A stretch of DNA of 64,000 nt, from NCBI GenBank assembly GCA_934339365.1, contig CAKRHW010000002.1, forward strand, positions 1-64,000. Direction: 5' to 3'. Positions 16,736 to 26,157 of this stretch are shown in pieces. The stretch is from an uncultured Lachnospiraceae bacterium. Its GTDB lineage: Bacteria > Bacillota > Clostridia > Lachnospirales > Lachnospiraceae. Position 1 is the first letter of the stretch; each line of letters opens with the position of its first letter. The notes under the pieces are model-generated. The model did no database searches, was not told where the DNA came from, and worked only from the letters and a program-made list of their open reading frames with translations. The translations under genes were made by a program, and so were the position numbers.

Positions 16736-18658
16736 ATGACGAAAGTAAAGAATGAATATAATGCAGATAGTATTTCTGTTTTAGAGGGATTAGAAGCTGT
16801 ACGGAAAAGACCCGGCATGTATATTGGAAGTGTTTCTACCAAAGGTTTGAATCATTTGATTTATGAAATTGCAGATAATGCGGTAGATGAACATTTAGCA
16901 GGATATTGTGATCATATTTGTATTTCACTGAATAAAGATGGAACTGCCACTATTCAGGATAATGGACGTGGAATTCCTACAGGGATTAATCATAAAACAG
17001 GTCTGACAGCTGTAGAAGTTGTATTTACGGTACTTCATGCAGGTGGAAAATTTGGAGATGGCGGATATAAGATATCCGGTGGGTTACATGGTGTAGGTGC
17101 ATCGGTTGTTAATGCGCTGTCGGTCTGGTTAGAAGTTGTTGTAAAACGGGATGGAAAGATTTTTAAGCAAAGATATGAAAAAGGAAAAGCAGTCACAGCG
17201 TTAGAAGAAACCGGTACATGCCGAAAAAATGATACAGGTACAACCGTTACTTTTCTGCCGGACGGAGAAATATTTGAAAAAACCTATTTTAAAGCAGAGG
17301 CAATTGAGAGTCGTTTACATGAAACAGCATATTTAAATCCGGGTCTTATGATTACATTTGAAAATAAAAGAGTCGGAGAAGAAAAGAAAGTAGTTTTTCA
17401 TGAACCAGACGGAATCAAGGCTTATGTTGCTGCATTAAATAAGGGAAAAGAAACGGTACATGATATTGTTTATTTTAAAAATCAGAGAGATGGAATTGAA
17501 GTGGAAGTGGCATTTCAATTTGTAGATGAGTTTCAGGAAAATGTAATGGGATTTTGTAATAATATTTATACGCAGGAAGGCGGTACACATATTACAGGAT
17601 TCAAGACGAAATTTACAACCGTAATCAATCAGTATGCAAGAGAAATTGGAATATTAAAAGAAAAGGATAATAATTTTACGGGTGGAGATGTCAGAAATGG
17701 TATGACAGCAGTCATTGCCATCAAACATCCAGAACCAAGATTTGAGGGGCAGACGAAAACCAAATTAGATAATCCGGATGCGGGAAAGGCAACGGCTGAT
17801 ATTACAGGAGAAGAACTGGTATTGTTTTTTGATAAAAACATTGAAACCTTAAAAAATGTAATTTCGTGTGCAGAAAAATCGGCAAAGATTCGAAAAGCAG
17901 AAGAAAAAGCAAAGACGAATATGTTGTCAAAACCTAAATTTTCTATTGACAGTAATGGGAAACTTGCAAGTTGTGAAAGCAGAAATCCAGACGAATGTGA
18001 AGTGTTTATTGTTGAGGGAGATTCAGCCGGTGGTTCAGCTAAGACAGCAAGAAACAGAAGAACACAGGCAATTTTACCGATTCGCGGTAAGATTCTGAAT
18101 GTTGAAAAAGCTACGATGGACAAGGTGTTGGCAAATGCGGAAATTAAAACAATGATTAACACATTTGGATGCGGATTTTCAGAAGGATATGGTAATGACT
18201 TTGATATTTCAAAGTTACGATATAATAAGATTATCATTATGACAGATGCCGATGTGGATGGTGCACATATTGCAACTTTATTACTTACTTTTTTCTATCG
18301 TTTTATGCCGGAATTAATTTTAGGCGGTCATGTTTATATTGCAATGCCTCCACTTTATAAAGTTGTACCTAAAAAAGGAAGAGGGGAATATCTTTATGAT
18401 GACAAAGCATTAGAAAAGTATCGAAAGACACATAAAAATGCTTCTTTTACTTTGCAGCGGTACAAAGGTCTAGGAGAAATGGATGCACAACAATTATGGG
18501 AGACAACTCTTGATCCAGAAACCAGAGTTTTAAAACAGGTAGAGATCGAAGATGGAAAAATGGCATCAGATGTAACAGGAATGCTTATGGGAAGTGATGT
18601 CCCACCGAGAAGGCGATTTATCTATGAGCATGCAAATGATGCAGAATTAGATATTTAA
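16736..18658 (+). CDS. parE: Type IIA DNA topoisomerase B subunit (topoisomerase IV subunit B)
   Basis: This is the ATPase subunit of a type IIA topoisomerase, 640 residues. It has the GHKL ATP-binding motifs (IADNAVDE, DNGRGIP, GGLHGVGASVVNALS), the transducer domain and a C-terminal Toprim metal-binding region (EVFIVEGDSAGGSAK, MTDADVDGAHI) ending with RYKGLGEMDAQQLWETT. The length fits ParE or a GyrB without insertion. The assignment as topoisomerase IV rests mainly on the partner ParC-like subunit downstream. The ATG at 16736 has AAAGGG eight bases upstream; the GTG at 16727 is the alternative start. Confidence 0.85.
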   Translation: MTKVKNEYNADSISVLEGLEAVRKRPGMYIGSVSTKGLNHLIYEIADNAVDEHLAGYCDHICISLNKDGTATIQDNGRGIPTGINHKTGLTAVEVVFTVLHAGGKFGDGGYKISGGLHGVGASVVNALSVWLEVVVKRDGKIFKQRYEKGKAVTALEETGTCRKNDTGTTVTFLPDGEIFEKTYFKAEAIESRLHETAYLNPGLMITFENKRVGEEKKVVFHEPDGIKAYVAALNKGKETVHDIVYFKNQRDGIEVEVAFQFVDEFQENVMGFCNNIYTQEGGTHITGFKTKFTTVINQYAREIGILKEKDNNFTGGDVRNGMTAVIAIKHPEPRFEGQTKTKLDNPDAGKATADITGEELVLFFDKNIETLKNVISCAEKSAKIRKAEEKAKTNMLSKPKFSIDSNGKLASCESRNPDECEVFIVEGDSAGGSAKTARNRRTQAILPIRGKILNVEKATMDKVLANAEIKTMINTFGCGFSEGYGNDFDISKLRYNKIIIMTDADVDGAHIATLLLTFFYRFMPELILGGHVYIAMPPLYKVVPKKGRGEYLYDDKALEKYRKTHKNASFTLQRYKGLGEMDAQQLWETTLDPETRVLKQVEIEDGKMASDVTGMLMGSDVPPRRRFIYEHANDAELDI

Positions 18659-18701
18659 TGGAAGGATATAATCAGAATACAAGATTCAGGAAGGATAGAA
18701 A

Positions 18702-21101
18702 ATGGCAGAACAGATTATAAAAACAGAATATTCCGATGTGATGCAGAAATCATATATCGATTATGCAATGAGTGTAATTACAGCCCGGGCACTGCCAGAT
18801 GCAAGAGATGGGTTAAAACCAGTGCAGAGACGTGTCTTGTATGCGATGGAACAGCTTGGACTCAACTATGATAAACCACATCGTAAATCGGCACGTATTG
18901 TAGGAGATACCATGGGTAAATTTCATCCACATGGAGACAGTTCGATTTATGAAGCACTCGTTGTAATGGAACAGGATTTCAAAAAAGGAATGGCCTTGAT
19001 AGACGGACATGGAAATTTTGGCTCCATTGAGGGTGATGGAGCAGCTGCAATGCGTTATACAGAGGCAAAATTGAAGAAATTTACACAGGATGTTTATCTT
19101 GCAGATTTAGATAAAAATGTTGTGGATTTTGTTCCTAATTTTGATGAGACAGAAAAGGAGCCGGCAGTATTACCGGTTCGGGTTCCGAATCTGCTTGTAA
19201 ATGGTGCAGAGGGAATTGCAGTAGGTATGACAACAAGTATCCCAACGCATAATTTATCAGAAGTCATAGATGCGATGGTGGCATGTATGGAAAAACCTGA
19301 AATCACGACAGAAGAATTAATGGAATATATGAGCGGACCGGATTTTCCAACCGGAGGGTTAGTTGTGAATAAAAAAGACCTGAAAGATATCTATGAAACC
19401 GGTCAGGGAAAAATTAAACTGCGGGGAAAAGTAGAATTTGAAGAAGCCAAAAAAAGAGGGGAAAAAGATAAGCTTGTCATTAGTGAAATTCCGTATACCA
19501 TGGTTGGAGCAGGAATAGGGAAATTTATTGCAGATGTATGTGAACTTGCAGAAACAAAAAAAATTACAGATGTAACGGATATTTCTAATGAATCATCAAA
19601 AGAAGGAATTCGGATTGTCCTGGAATTAAAAAAAGGAGCAGACATTGAAAAATTAAAAAATATTCTTTATAAAAAAACAAAGTTAGAGGATACTTTTGGA
19701 GTCAATATGCTTGCGATTGCAGACGGAAGACCAGAGACATTAAGTTTAAAAGCAATTTTAAAATATTGCATTGATTTTCAGTACGAGATTAATACAAGAA
19801 AATACGAAGCCTTATTAGCAAAAGCAAAAGATCAGAAAGAAATCAAAGAGGGATTAATCCGGGCATGTAATATTATTGATCTGATTATCGAGATTATTCG
19901 GGGAAGTCAGAATTTAAAGCAGGTAAAGGCATGTCTGATTTCGGGAGAAGTGGATGGAATTACATTTAAACACAAGGAATCAGAGATATTAGCTTCACAG
20001 CTTCATTTTACCGAAAAACAGGCACAGGCAATTGTAGAACTTCGTTTATATAAATTAATCGGTTTAGAAATTTTAGCTTTAGAAAAGGAATATCAGGATT
20101 TAGTCGAGAAAATAGCGGAGTATGAAGAGATTCTTAGAAGTAGAAAATCAATGGCGAAAGTGATAAAAAAAGACTTGTTAAAAATCAAAAAAGAATATGG
20201 CATTGAGAGGAGAACACAGATTTTAGATGCAGCAGCTGCCGTATATGAAGAAGTAAAGGTCAAAGAACAAGAAGTTGGTTTTGTGATGGATCGTTTTGGT
20301 TATGCAAAAACCATAGAAATTACTTCATTTGAAAAGAACAGAGAAGTGGTGGAAAAAGAAAACAAATATCATTTTATCTGTATGAATACAGACAAAATCT
20401 GTGTATTTACAAACAATGGAAATCTTCATCAGATAAAAGTACTCGATCTTCCACAAAAAAAGTATAAAGAAAAAGGAGTTCCGATAGATAATGTTGGAAA
20501 TTACAACAGTGCAGATGAAAATATAGTTTCCATCTATTCAGCATGGCAGTTAAAGGGGCACAAGATTTTATTTGCCACAAAAAACGGAATGATGAAAATT
20601 GTGGATGGAGAGGAATTCCAGGTTGTAAAGAAGACAATTGCAGCAACCAAACTTTCAGAAGGTGATGAAGTAATAGCAGTAAAACTGATTGAGAACAAAC
20701 AAGAGTTAGAACAGGTAAATGAACAACTAGATATGAGTTCTCTTTCTGGCGGATCTGATGAATTTTATGAAGAAGAAAACGAGCAGATGCGTTTTGATTT
20801 TGTACAGGATAGGAAAGAAAAAACGACACAGGATTTAGAAAATTATAAAAATCAGGTAGTGGTATTGCAGACAAGAAATGGATATTTTTTGCGTTTTTCT
20901 TTAAAAGAAATTCCAGAAAAGAAAAGAGGAGCAATCGGAGTCAGGGCAATTAAATTAACGGAAGGCGATTATGCAGAACAGGTTTATCTTCTTGATGCAG
21001 GAGATAAACAGACTGTGTTATATCAGGGCAAAGAAGTAGAACTTAGAAAATTAAGAACAGCAAAGAGGGACACAAGAGGAACCAAAATCCGGCTGTCTTA
21101 A
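18702..21101 (+). CDS. parC: Type IIA DNA topoisomerase A subunit (topoisomerase IV subunit A)
   Basis: This is the DNA-cleavage subunit of 799 residues that pairs with the B subunit just upstream. The catalytic Tyr119 lies in AAMRYTEAKL. The quinolone-determining region reads HPHGDSSIYEA with Ser80 and Glu84, the same numbers and residues as typical ParC (GyrA usually has Asp at the second site). The C-terminal domain is a degenerate beta-pinwheel with an acidic insert (EEENEQMRFDF), and no QRRGGKG GyrA box is visible, which argues for decatenase rather than gyrase activity. Its TAA stop overlaps the stop of the convergent flippase gene by three bases. Confidence 0.85.
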   Translation: MAEQIIKTEYSDVMQKSYIDYAMSVITARALPDARDGLKPVQRRVLYAMEQLGLNYDKPHRKSARIVGDTMGKFHPHGDSSIYEALVVMEQDFKKGMALIDGHGNFGSIEGDGAAAMRYTEAKLKKFTQDVYLADLDKNVVDFVPNFDETEKEPAVLPVRVPNLLVNGAEGIAVGMTTSIPTHNLSEVIDAMVACMEKPEITTEELMEYMSGPDFPTGGLVVNKKDLKDIYETGQGKIKLRGKVEFEEAKKRGEKDKLVISEIPYTMVGAGIGKFIADVCELAETKKITDVTDISNESSKEGIRIVLELKKGADIEKLKNILYKKTKLEDTFGVNMLAIADGRPETLSLKAILKYCIDFQYEINTRKYEALLAKAKDQKEIKEGLIRACNIIDLIIEIIRGSQNLKQVKACLISGEVDGITFKHKESEILASQLHFTEKQAQAIVELRLYKLIGLEILALEKEYQDLVEKIAEYEEILRSRKSMAKVIKKDLLKIKKEYGIERRTQILDAAAAVYEEVKVKEQEVGFVMDRFGYAKTIEITSFEKNREVVEKENKYHFICMNTDKICVFTNNGNLHQIKVLDLPQKKYKEKGVPIDNVGNYNSADENIVSIYSAWQLKGHKILFATKNGMMKIVDGEEFQVVKKTIAATKLSEGDEVIAVKLIENKQELEQVNEQLDMSSLSGGSDEFYEEENEQMRFDFVQDRKEKTTQDLENYKNQVVVLQTRNGYFLRFSLKEIPEKKRGAIGVRAIKLTEGDYAEQVYLLDAGDKQTVLYQGKEVELRKLRTAKRDTRGTKIRLS

Positions 21102-22627
21102 TGGGTGCGGATTTTGTCGCGGTTACGATATAAAGTAAAAAGAAAAAATAAGATACTTTCTATGGCACATAAAAATAAATATAGAATGACAGAAGAAAAT
21201 GAAGGATAAAAAAATAAAATAATTCTTTTGCAAAAATAAGTCAGTGCAACACAAGAGAGCGTATCAAAAGCAGGATAGAAAATCCATTCCTGAAAGGAAA
21301 ACGGAAACGATATTTCTTTTTTTAAAAAATAGAAATAGAAACAAGATTCTAAGATCGTACTGATTAAGAAACCAAAAAAGTAACCATTCATTCCGTACTT
21401 TGGAACAAAAAGGAGAAGTGCCGATATTTTTACAACTGTGCCGGATACATTAATCAGGAAAGGAAGAATGGTACGTTCTAATCCATGAAGGATACTTGCA
21501 ATGTTCATATTTAAATACATAAAAGGACAGAGGAGAGAAAGTATTTTTACGTAGCGTGCACAAAGTGGCTCGTGAAATAAAAATGCAGACAGGCTTCCAC
21601 CATAAGTAGCAAACAGTCCATTAAAAAAAATTCCCATACTTACAGAAAAAAATAAAGTGGCTGAAACTGTTTTTTCAAGATTTTTTTCTTTTTTTGCAGA
21701 AGAAAGTTCTGCGACCTCAGGCATTAAAACAGTGGAAACAGACTGTATAATAGAAGAAGGAAACAGGATAAAAGTAAATGTCATGCCGGAAAAAATGCCA
21801 TACAGACTTAATGCTTTTACATTTGAAAGTCCATAAAGTTTTAAAGTGTAAGGAATCAGAATTGCTTCAATACTTGTCAGCACTGTCAGAAAAACGCGGT
21901 TTAACGTAACAGGAACGGAAAGCTTTAACAGTGGAGAATAAAAGGACGAATCTTTTTTTGCCTGATGAATGGGAGATTTTCTTTCAAAAAAGAACATAAG
22001 AAAACAAAAAAAGACGGAAAATGCTTCTCCAAGAATTGCTCCCCATATAACGAGTGCAGGAGAAAAAGTCTGGTTGAATGTAATACAATGTTTCCAGAAT
22101 ACAATTGTAATGGCAACACGAGACAGCTGTTCTATGATTTGTGAAAATCCCGGAACAGCTGTATTTTTTCTGCCGATGAAATATCCACTGATACAACAGT
22201 GGAGGGATGAAATCGGAATCTGGATGGAGATAATACGAATCAGGTGAATCAGTGCCGGTTCTTTGAAAATAAAAGTAGAAAGAAAGCCGGCATTTTCATA
22301 TATTAAAAACATAAGGGGCAGACTTAAAAAAAGAGAGATGATGCATCCCTGACATAAAATGATGCGCTGTACAGGTGAAGATCCTTTTTGGTGAGAGGGA
22401 TTAGCAGCAACGTAACGGGAAATTGCTGTTTGTATTCCAAAACCAGATACTGCAAAACCAAAAGTAGCAATGGGAAGGACCAGTTGATACAAGCCGAGAG
22501 AAGCAGCACCTAAAGATTTTGATAAAAAGATCCGGAAAAAAAATCCAATCAGTCGTGTAGCAATACCGGATATGGTAAGAATAAAGGCTCCTATAAAAAA
22601 AGTATTATTTTTGAATTTAGACAGCAT
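21098..22627 (-). CDS. MATE/MurJ-superfamily flippase (SpoVB-like)
   Basis: This is a 509-residue polytopic membrane protein with about 14 hydrophobic segments and the opening typical of oligosaccharide or lipid-linked precursor flippases (GIATRLIGFFFRIFLSKSLG, LGLYQLVLPI). The nearest familiar families are SpoVB/YkvU and other polysaccharide biosynthesis exporters of spore formers, which probably move lipid-linked cell-wall or polymer precursors. The exact substrate is not evident. GAGGG lies five bases upstream of the ATG. It is convergent with parC with no intervening terminator. Confidence 0.85.
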   Translation of the reverse strand: MLSKFKNNTFFIGAFILTISGIATRLIGFFFRIFLSKSLGAASLGLYQLVLPIATFGFAVSGFGIQTAISRYVAANPSHQKGSSPVQRIILCQGCIISLFLSLPLMFLIYENAGFLSTFIFKEPALIHLIRIISIQIPISSLHCCISGYFIGRKNTAVPGFSQIIEQLSRVAITIVFWKHCITFNQTFSPALVIWGAILGEAFSVFFCFLMFFFERKSPIHQAKKDSSFYSPLLKLSVPVTLNRVFLTVLTSIEAILIPYTLKLYGLSNVKALSLYGIFSGMTFTFILFPSSIIQSVSTVLMPEVAELSSAKKEKNLEKTVSATLFFSVSMGIFFNGLFATYGGSLSAFLFHEPLCARYVKILSLLCPFMYLNMNIASILHGLERTILPFLINVSGTVVKISALLLFVPKYGMNGYFFGFLISTILESCFYFYFLKKEISFPFSFQEWIFYPAFDTLSCVALTYFCKRIILFFYPSFSSVILYLFLCAIESILFFLFTLYRNRDKIRTH

Positions 22628-22702
22628 AATTTCCCTCGATCGATTTCATAGATTTATTATCCTATAGTATTCCCGTTATTGATAAAAAATGTCCTCAAAC
22701 TG

Positions 22703-22717
22703 TGATAATGATTATCA
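22703..22717. promoter_or_regulatory. Fur box upstream of nifS
   Basis: TGATAATGATTATCA is a perfect 7-1-7 inverted repeat and matches the minimal Fur consensus described for Bacillus subtilis (TGATAATNATTATCA). It differs from the PerR and Zur versions at the diagnostic positions. It lies 17 bases upstream of the -35 box of the nifS promoter; further TTATCA half-sites follow at 22741. Confidence 0.75.
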
Positions 22718-22733
22718 ATTACGAAGAAAATGA

Positions 22734-22762
22734 TTGACAGTTATCAATAATGGTGGCAAAAT
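22734..22762 (+). promoter_or_regulatory. Probable nifSU promoter
   Basis: A consensus TTGACA (22734-22739) is followed 17-18 bases later by a weak A-rich -10 (CAAAAT/AAAATA). The promoter lies between the Fur box and the TTG start at 22879, leaving a leader of about 110 bases. The leader contains a small hairpin around AATGC/GCATT. Confidence 0.4.
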
Positions 22763-22878
22763 ACTCAAAAGAAGAAAGGTTTGTGCCAGTGCTGTATCAC
22801 AAACAAAACCATGATAAATGCCTGAGAGCATTCAGGAATGAAGGGAAAGAATATGCAGCACAGAAAAGAGGTAAAAAG

Positions 22879-24066
22879 TTGGATCAGAAGTTAATTTATT
22901 TAGATAATGCAGCAACTACAAAGACAAAACCAGAGGTAGTAGAGGCAATGCTGCCATATTTTACAGAGTATTATGGCAATCCTTCTAGTGTATATTCATT
23001 TGCAGGAGAGAGTAAGAAAGCAATTGATGAGGCAAGAGGGACAATTGCACAGACTCTTTGTGCTAAGTCAAATGAGATTTATTTTACGGCAGGTGGTTCA
23101 GAATCTGATAACTGGGCTTTGAAGGCTACTGCTGAAGCATATAAGAACAAAGGAAATCATATTATTACAACTAAGATTGAACATCATGCGATTTTGCATA
23201 CCTGTGAATATCTTGAGAAAAGAGGATTTGAAGTAACTTATTTAGATGTTGATGAGTTTGGAGTTGTAAAATTAGATCAGTTAAAGGCTGCAATCAAAGA
23301 CAGCACGATTTTGATTTCAGTTATGTTTGCAAATAATGAAATCGGTACTATTGAACCAATCAGAGAGATTGGAAAAATCGCAAAGGAACATGGAATTTTA
23401 TTCCATACAGATGCTGTTCAGGCTTATGGCCAGTTGCCGATTAACGTAGATGAATTAAATATTGATATGTTAAGTGCGAGTGGACATAAGTTAAACGGAC
23501 CAAATGGAATCGGATTCCTTTATATCAGAAATGGAGTAAAAATTGGTTCTTTTGTTCATGGTGGTGCGCAAGAGAGAAAGCGTCGTGCCGGTACACAAAA
23601 TGTTCCTGGAATTGTAGGACTAGGTGTTGCAGCAAAAATGGCAGCAGAATCCATGAAAGAAAGAACAGAAAAAGAAGCACAGTTAAGGGATTATTTAATT
23701 GAACGTGTTTTGAAAGAAGTTCCATATACAAGAGTAAACGGAAGCAGAACGAACCGGTTGCCGAATAATGCGAATTTCTGTTTCCAGTTTATAGAAGGAG
23801 AGTCTCTTTTAATCATGCTTGATATGAAAGGAATTTGTGGATCTTCCGGTTCAGCATGTACATCGGGTTCTTTAGATCCGTCACATGTATTACTTGCAAT
23901 CGGTTTACCGCATGAGATTGCGCATGGATCTTTACGATTGACATTGTCAGAAGAGACAACGAAAGAAGATATTGATTTTGTGGTAGACAGTATTAAAGAA
24001 ATTGTAGCAAGATTAAGAGAAATGTCACCATTATATGAAGATTTTTTGAAAAATCAAAAGAGATAA
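22879..24066 (+). CDS. nifS: Cysteine desulfurase (NifS/IscS family)
   Basis: This is a PLP enzyme that takes sulfur from cysteine for Fe-S cluster assembly. The 395-residue protein begins IYLDNAATT, contains HHAILHTCEYL, the PLP-binding Lys204 in SASGHKLNGPNG and the catalytic Cys327 in GSSGSACTSGSLDPSHVL, a class I long loop. The TTG at 22879 was chosen because AGAGG lies seven bases upstream and the protein then has standard length. The ATG at 22750 lies inside the promoter, has no ribosome binding site and would add 43 unrelated residues. It is followed by the scaffold gene and probably regulated by Fur. Confidence 0.93.
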   Translation: MDQKLIYLDNAATTKTKPEVVEAMLPYFTEYYGNPSSVYSFAGESKKAIDEARGTIAQTLCAKSNEIYFTAGGSESDNWALKATAEAYKNKGNHIITTKIEHHAILHTCEYLEKRGFEVTYLDVDEFGVVKLDQLKAAIKDSTILISVMFANNEIGTIEPIREIGKIAKEHGILFHTDAVQAYGQLPINVDELNIDMLSASGHKLNGPNGIGFLYIRNGVKIGSFVHGGAQERKRRAGTQNVPGIVGLGVAAKMAAESMKERTEKEAQLRDYLIERVLKEVPYTRVNGSRTNRLPNNANFCFQFIEGESLLIMLDMKGICGSSGSACTSGSLDPSHVLLAIGLPHEIAHGSLRLTLSEETTKEDIDFVVDSIKEIVARLREMSPLYEDFLKNQKR

Positions 24067-24113
24067 TAATACGGAAAAATAATAAAATATAATGTTCAAA
24101 ATGGAGGAACGAT

Positions 24114-24554
24114 ATGTATAGTGAAAAGGTAATGGATCATTTCCAGCATCCAAGAAACATGGGAGAAATTGAAGATGCAAGCGGTGTTGGTACAGTCGGA
24201 AACGCAAAATGCGGAGATATCATGAGAATGTATCTTGATATTGATGATCAGGGAATCATAAGAGACTGTAAATTCAAAACATTCGGCTGTGGAGCTGCTG
24301 TTGCAACAAGTAGTATGGCAACAGAACTTGTAAAAGGAAAGACCGTACAGGAAGCGTTAGAGGTAACGAATAAGGCTGTTATGGAAGCTTTAGACGGACT
24401 TCCACCGGTAAAAGTACACTGTTCTTTATTAGCAGAAGAAGCAATTCATGCTGCACTTTGGGATTATGCGGAAAAACATCATATCAAGATTGAGGGATTA
24501 CAAAAACCAAAGAATGATATTAATGAAGGACACGAGGATGATGAAGACTGGTAG
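24114..24554 (+). CDS. nifU: Fe-S cluster scaffold protein (IscU/NifU N-terminal type)
   Basis: This 146-residue scaffold receives sulfur from the desulfurase encoded upstream. Cluster ligands are in place: Cys33 and Asp35 (NAKCGD), Cys59 (FGCGAA) and Cys103 (VHCSLL). The C-terminus has an extra acidic tail (GHEDDEDW). GGAGGAACGAT precedes the ATG. The desulfurase plus scaffold pair without other isc/suf genes is the minimal arrangement common in Clostridia. Confidence 0.95.
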   Translation: MYSEKVMDHFQHPRNMGEIEDASGVGTVGNAKCGDIMRMYLDIDDQGIIRDCKFKTFGCGAAVATSSMATELVKGKTVQEALEVTNKAVMEALDGLPPVKVHCSLLAEEAIHAALWDYAEKHHIKIEGLQKPKNDINEGHEDDEDW

Positions 24555-24573
24555 AATTGATTAATGGTTAAGG

Positions 24574-24607
24574 AAAAAGGAATCACTTTCAGAGCGGTTC
24601 CTTTTTT
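24574..24607 (+). terminator. Terminator after nifSU
   Basis: A stem of AAAAAGGAA (24574-24582) and TTCCTTTTT (24598-24606) ends in a T-run 20 bases after the nifU stop. Confidence 0.8.
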
Positions 24608-24653
24608 GATTTAGAAAAAGGAAATTCTTCTCAATCACAAAAAGACTATTATC

Positions 24654-24682
24654 TTGAATTTTGGGGTCAGATATGATATGAT
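24654..24682 (+). promoter_or_regulatory. Promoter of pyrH-frr
   Basis: TTGAAT (24654-24659) and TATGAT (24677-24682) are 17 bases apart, about 60 bases before pyrH. Confidence 0.6.
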
Positions 24683-24743
24683 GCTAAAGACAAAAGTTCA
24701 AAATAAAAAAGGAATATCATAGAACGATTGGAGTTTAGTACAG

Positions 24744-25451
24744 ATGGCAGATAGTTTAAAAAGAATTTTATTAAAATTAAGCGGAGAAGCTTTAGCCGGA
24801 GATAAGAAGACTGGTTTTGATGAAGCAACCTGTGTAGGTGTCGCAAAGCAGGTAAAACAGTTGACAGAACAGGGAATTGAAGTCGGAATTGTTATTGGCG
24901 GAGGCAATTTCTGGAGAGGAAGAACATCAGAAAAGATTGACAGAACGAAGGCAGATGCAATCGGAATGCTTGCAACAGTTATGAATTGTATTTATGTGTC
25001 AGAGATTTTCCGTACAGAAGGAATGAAGACAGCAGTTTTGACACCATTTGAATGTGGGTCTTTTACGAAACTGTTTTCTAAGGACAGAGCGAACAAATAT
25101 TTTAGCAAGGGCATGGTGTGTTTTTTCGCAGGTGGAACCGGACATCCTTATTTTTCAACAGATATGGGAATGGCACTTCGTGCAATCGAGATGGATGTAG
25201 ATTATATCTTTGCAGCTAAGTCGATTGATGGTGTCTATGATTGTGACCCGGCAGTTCATAAGGATGCTAAGAAGTATGATACTTTATCATACAAAGAGAT
25301 TGTAGAGAAACAGCTTGGTGTCATTGATTTAGCAGCATCTGTTCTTTGTATGGAGAATCAGATGCCAATGAAGATTTTTGGATTAAATGAAGAAAACAGC
25401 ATTGTGCGTGCCGTAACAGGAGATTTTACAGGAACGACAATTACGGTATAA
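24744..25451 (+). CDS. pyrH: UMP kinase
   Basis: This amino-acid-kinase-family enzyme phosphorylates UMP to UDP. The 235-residue protein has RILLKLSGEALAG at the N-terminus, the glycine-rich IVIGGGNFWRG, and the FAGGTGHPYFSTDM and DYIFAAKSIDGVYDCDP nucleotide-binding segments. It is first in a classic pyrH-frr-uppS-cdsA-dxr-rseP-ispG gene order. Confidence 0.97.
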   Translation: MADSLKRILLKLSGEALAGDKKTGFDEATCVGVAKQVKQLTEQGIEVGIVIGGGNFWRGRTSEKIDRTKADAIGMLATVMNCIYVSEIFRTEGMKTAVLTPFECGSFTKLFSKDRANKYFSKGMVCFFAGGTGHPYFSTDMGMALRAIEMDVDYIFAAKSIDGVYDCDPAVHKDAKKYDTLSYKEIVEKQLGVIDLAASVLCMENQMPMKIFGLNEENSIVRAVTGDFTGTTITV

Positions 25452-25499
25452 TGGAACCGCTTTAGAGAATAAAATAGTAACAGAATAAAGGAGATTAAT

Positions 25500-26045
25500 A
25501 TGTTAAAGACTTATGAAGAGAAAATGGACAAAACAGTAGATGTTTTAGTAGAAGATTTCGGTACAATTCGTGCGGGAAGAGCTAATCCACATATTTTAGA
25601 TAAGATTAAGGTTTCTTATTATGGAGTAGACACACCATTACAGCAGGTTGGTAATATCTCTGTTCCAGAAGCAAGAATGCTTTGCATTCAGCCATATGAT
25701 GCATCTTTACTTGGAGAGATTGAGAAAGCAATTAATTTAGCAGATATTGGTGTGAATCCGACAAACGATGGAAAGGTTGTTCGTCTTGCATTCCCTGAGC
25801 TAACAGAAGACAGAAGAAAAGAGCTTGTAAAAGATATTAAGAAAAAAGGTGAAAATGCAAAGGTTGCAGTTCGTAATGTTCGAAGAGATGCAAATGATGC
25901 ATTAAAAAAGCAGAACAAAGATGGTGATATTTCGGATGACGAATTGAAACAATTAGAAGAAAAAGTACAGAAGTTAACAGATAAATATATTGCAGAAGTT
26001 GATAAGCAGGTGGATGCTAAGTCGAAAGAAATTATGACTGTTTAA
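25500..26045 (+). CDS. frr: Ribosome recycling factor
   Basis: RRF splits post-termination ribosomes together with EF-G. The 181-residue protein shows the family's helical-bundle segments, including [17 protein letters not shown], the beta domain [15 protein letters not shown], and [27 protein letters not shown] precedes the ATG. It is cotranscribed with pyrH and followed by a strong terminator. Confidence 0.97.
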   Translation: MLKTYEEKMDKTVDVLVEDFGTIRAGRANPHILDKIKVSYYGVDTPLQQVGNISVPEARMLCIQPYDASLLGEIEKAINLADIGVNPTNDGKVVRLAFPELTEDRRKELVKDIKKKGENAKVAVRNVRRDANDALKKQNKDGDISDDELKQLEEKVQKLTDKYIAEVDKQVDAKSKEIMTV

Positions 26046-26088
26046 TTTCTAAAAAGTATTTTATGACTGGTAAGATACGAAAAGTGAA

Positions 26089-26120
26089 ACAGGAGACAGT
26101 ACGAAAGTCTCCTGTTTTTT
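26089..26120 (+). terminator. Terminator after frr
   Basis: Perfect 9-bp arms ACAGGAGAC (26089-26097) and GTCTCCTGT (26107-26115) are followed by six T residues. This separates pyrH-frr from the uppS group, although partial read-through is likely because no strong promoter is visible in the 38 bases before uppS. Confidence 0.85.
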
Positions 26121-26157
26121 GTAAAATATAAGAGTTGAAGAAACAAAAGGAGGAATT

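Noticed and set aside
17629..18237. Long minus-strand frame inside parE
   Set aside because: It is a shadow of the parE coding sequence; it has no ribosome binding site, and parE motifs on the plus strand are complete.
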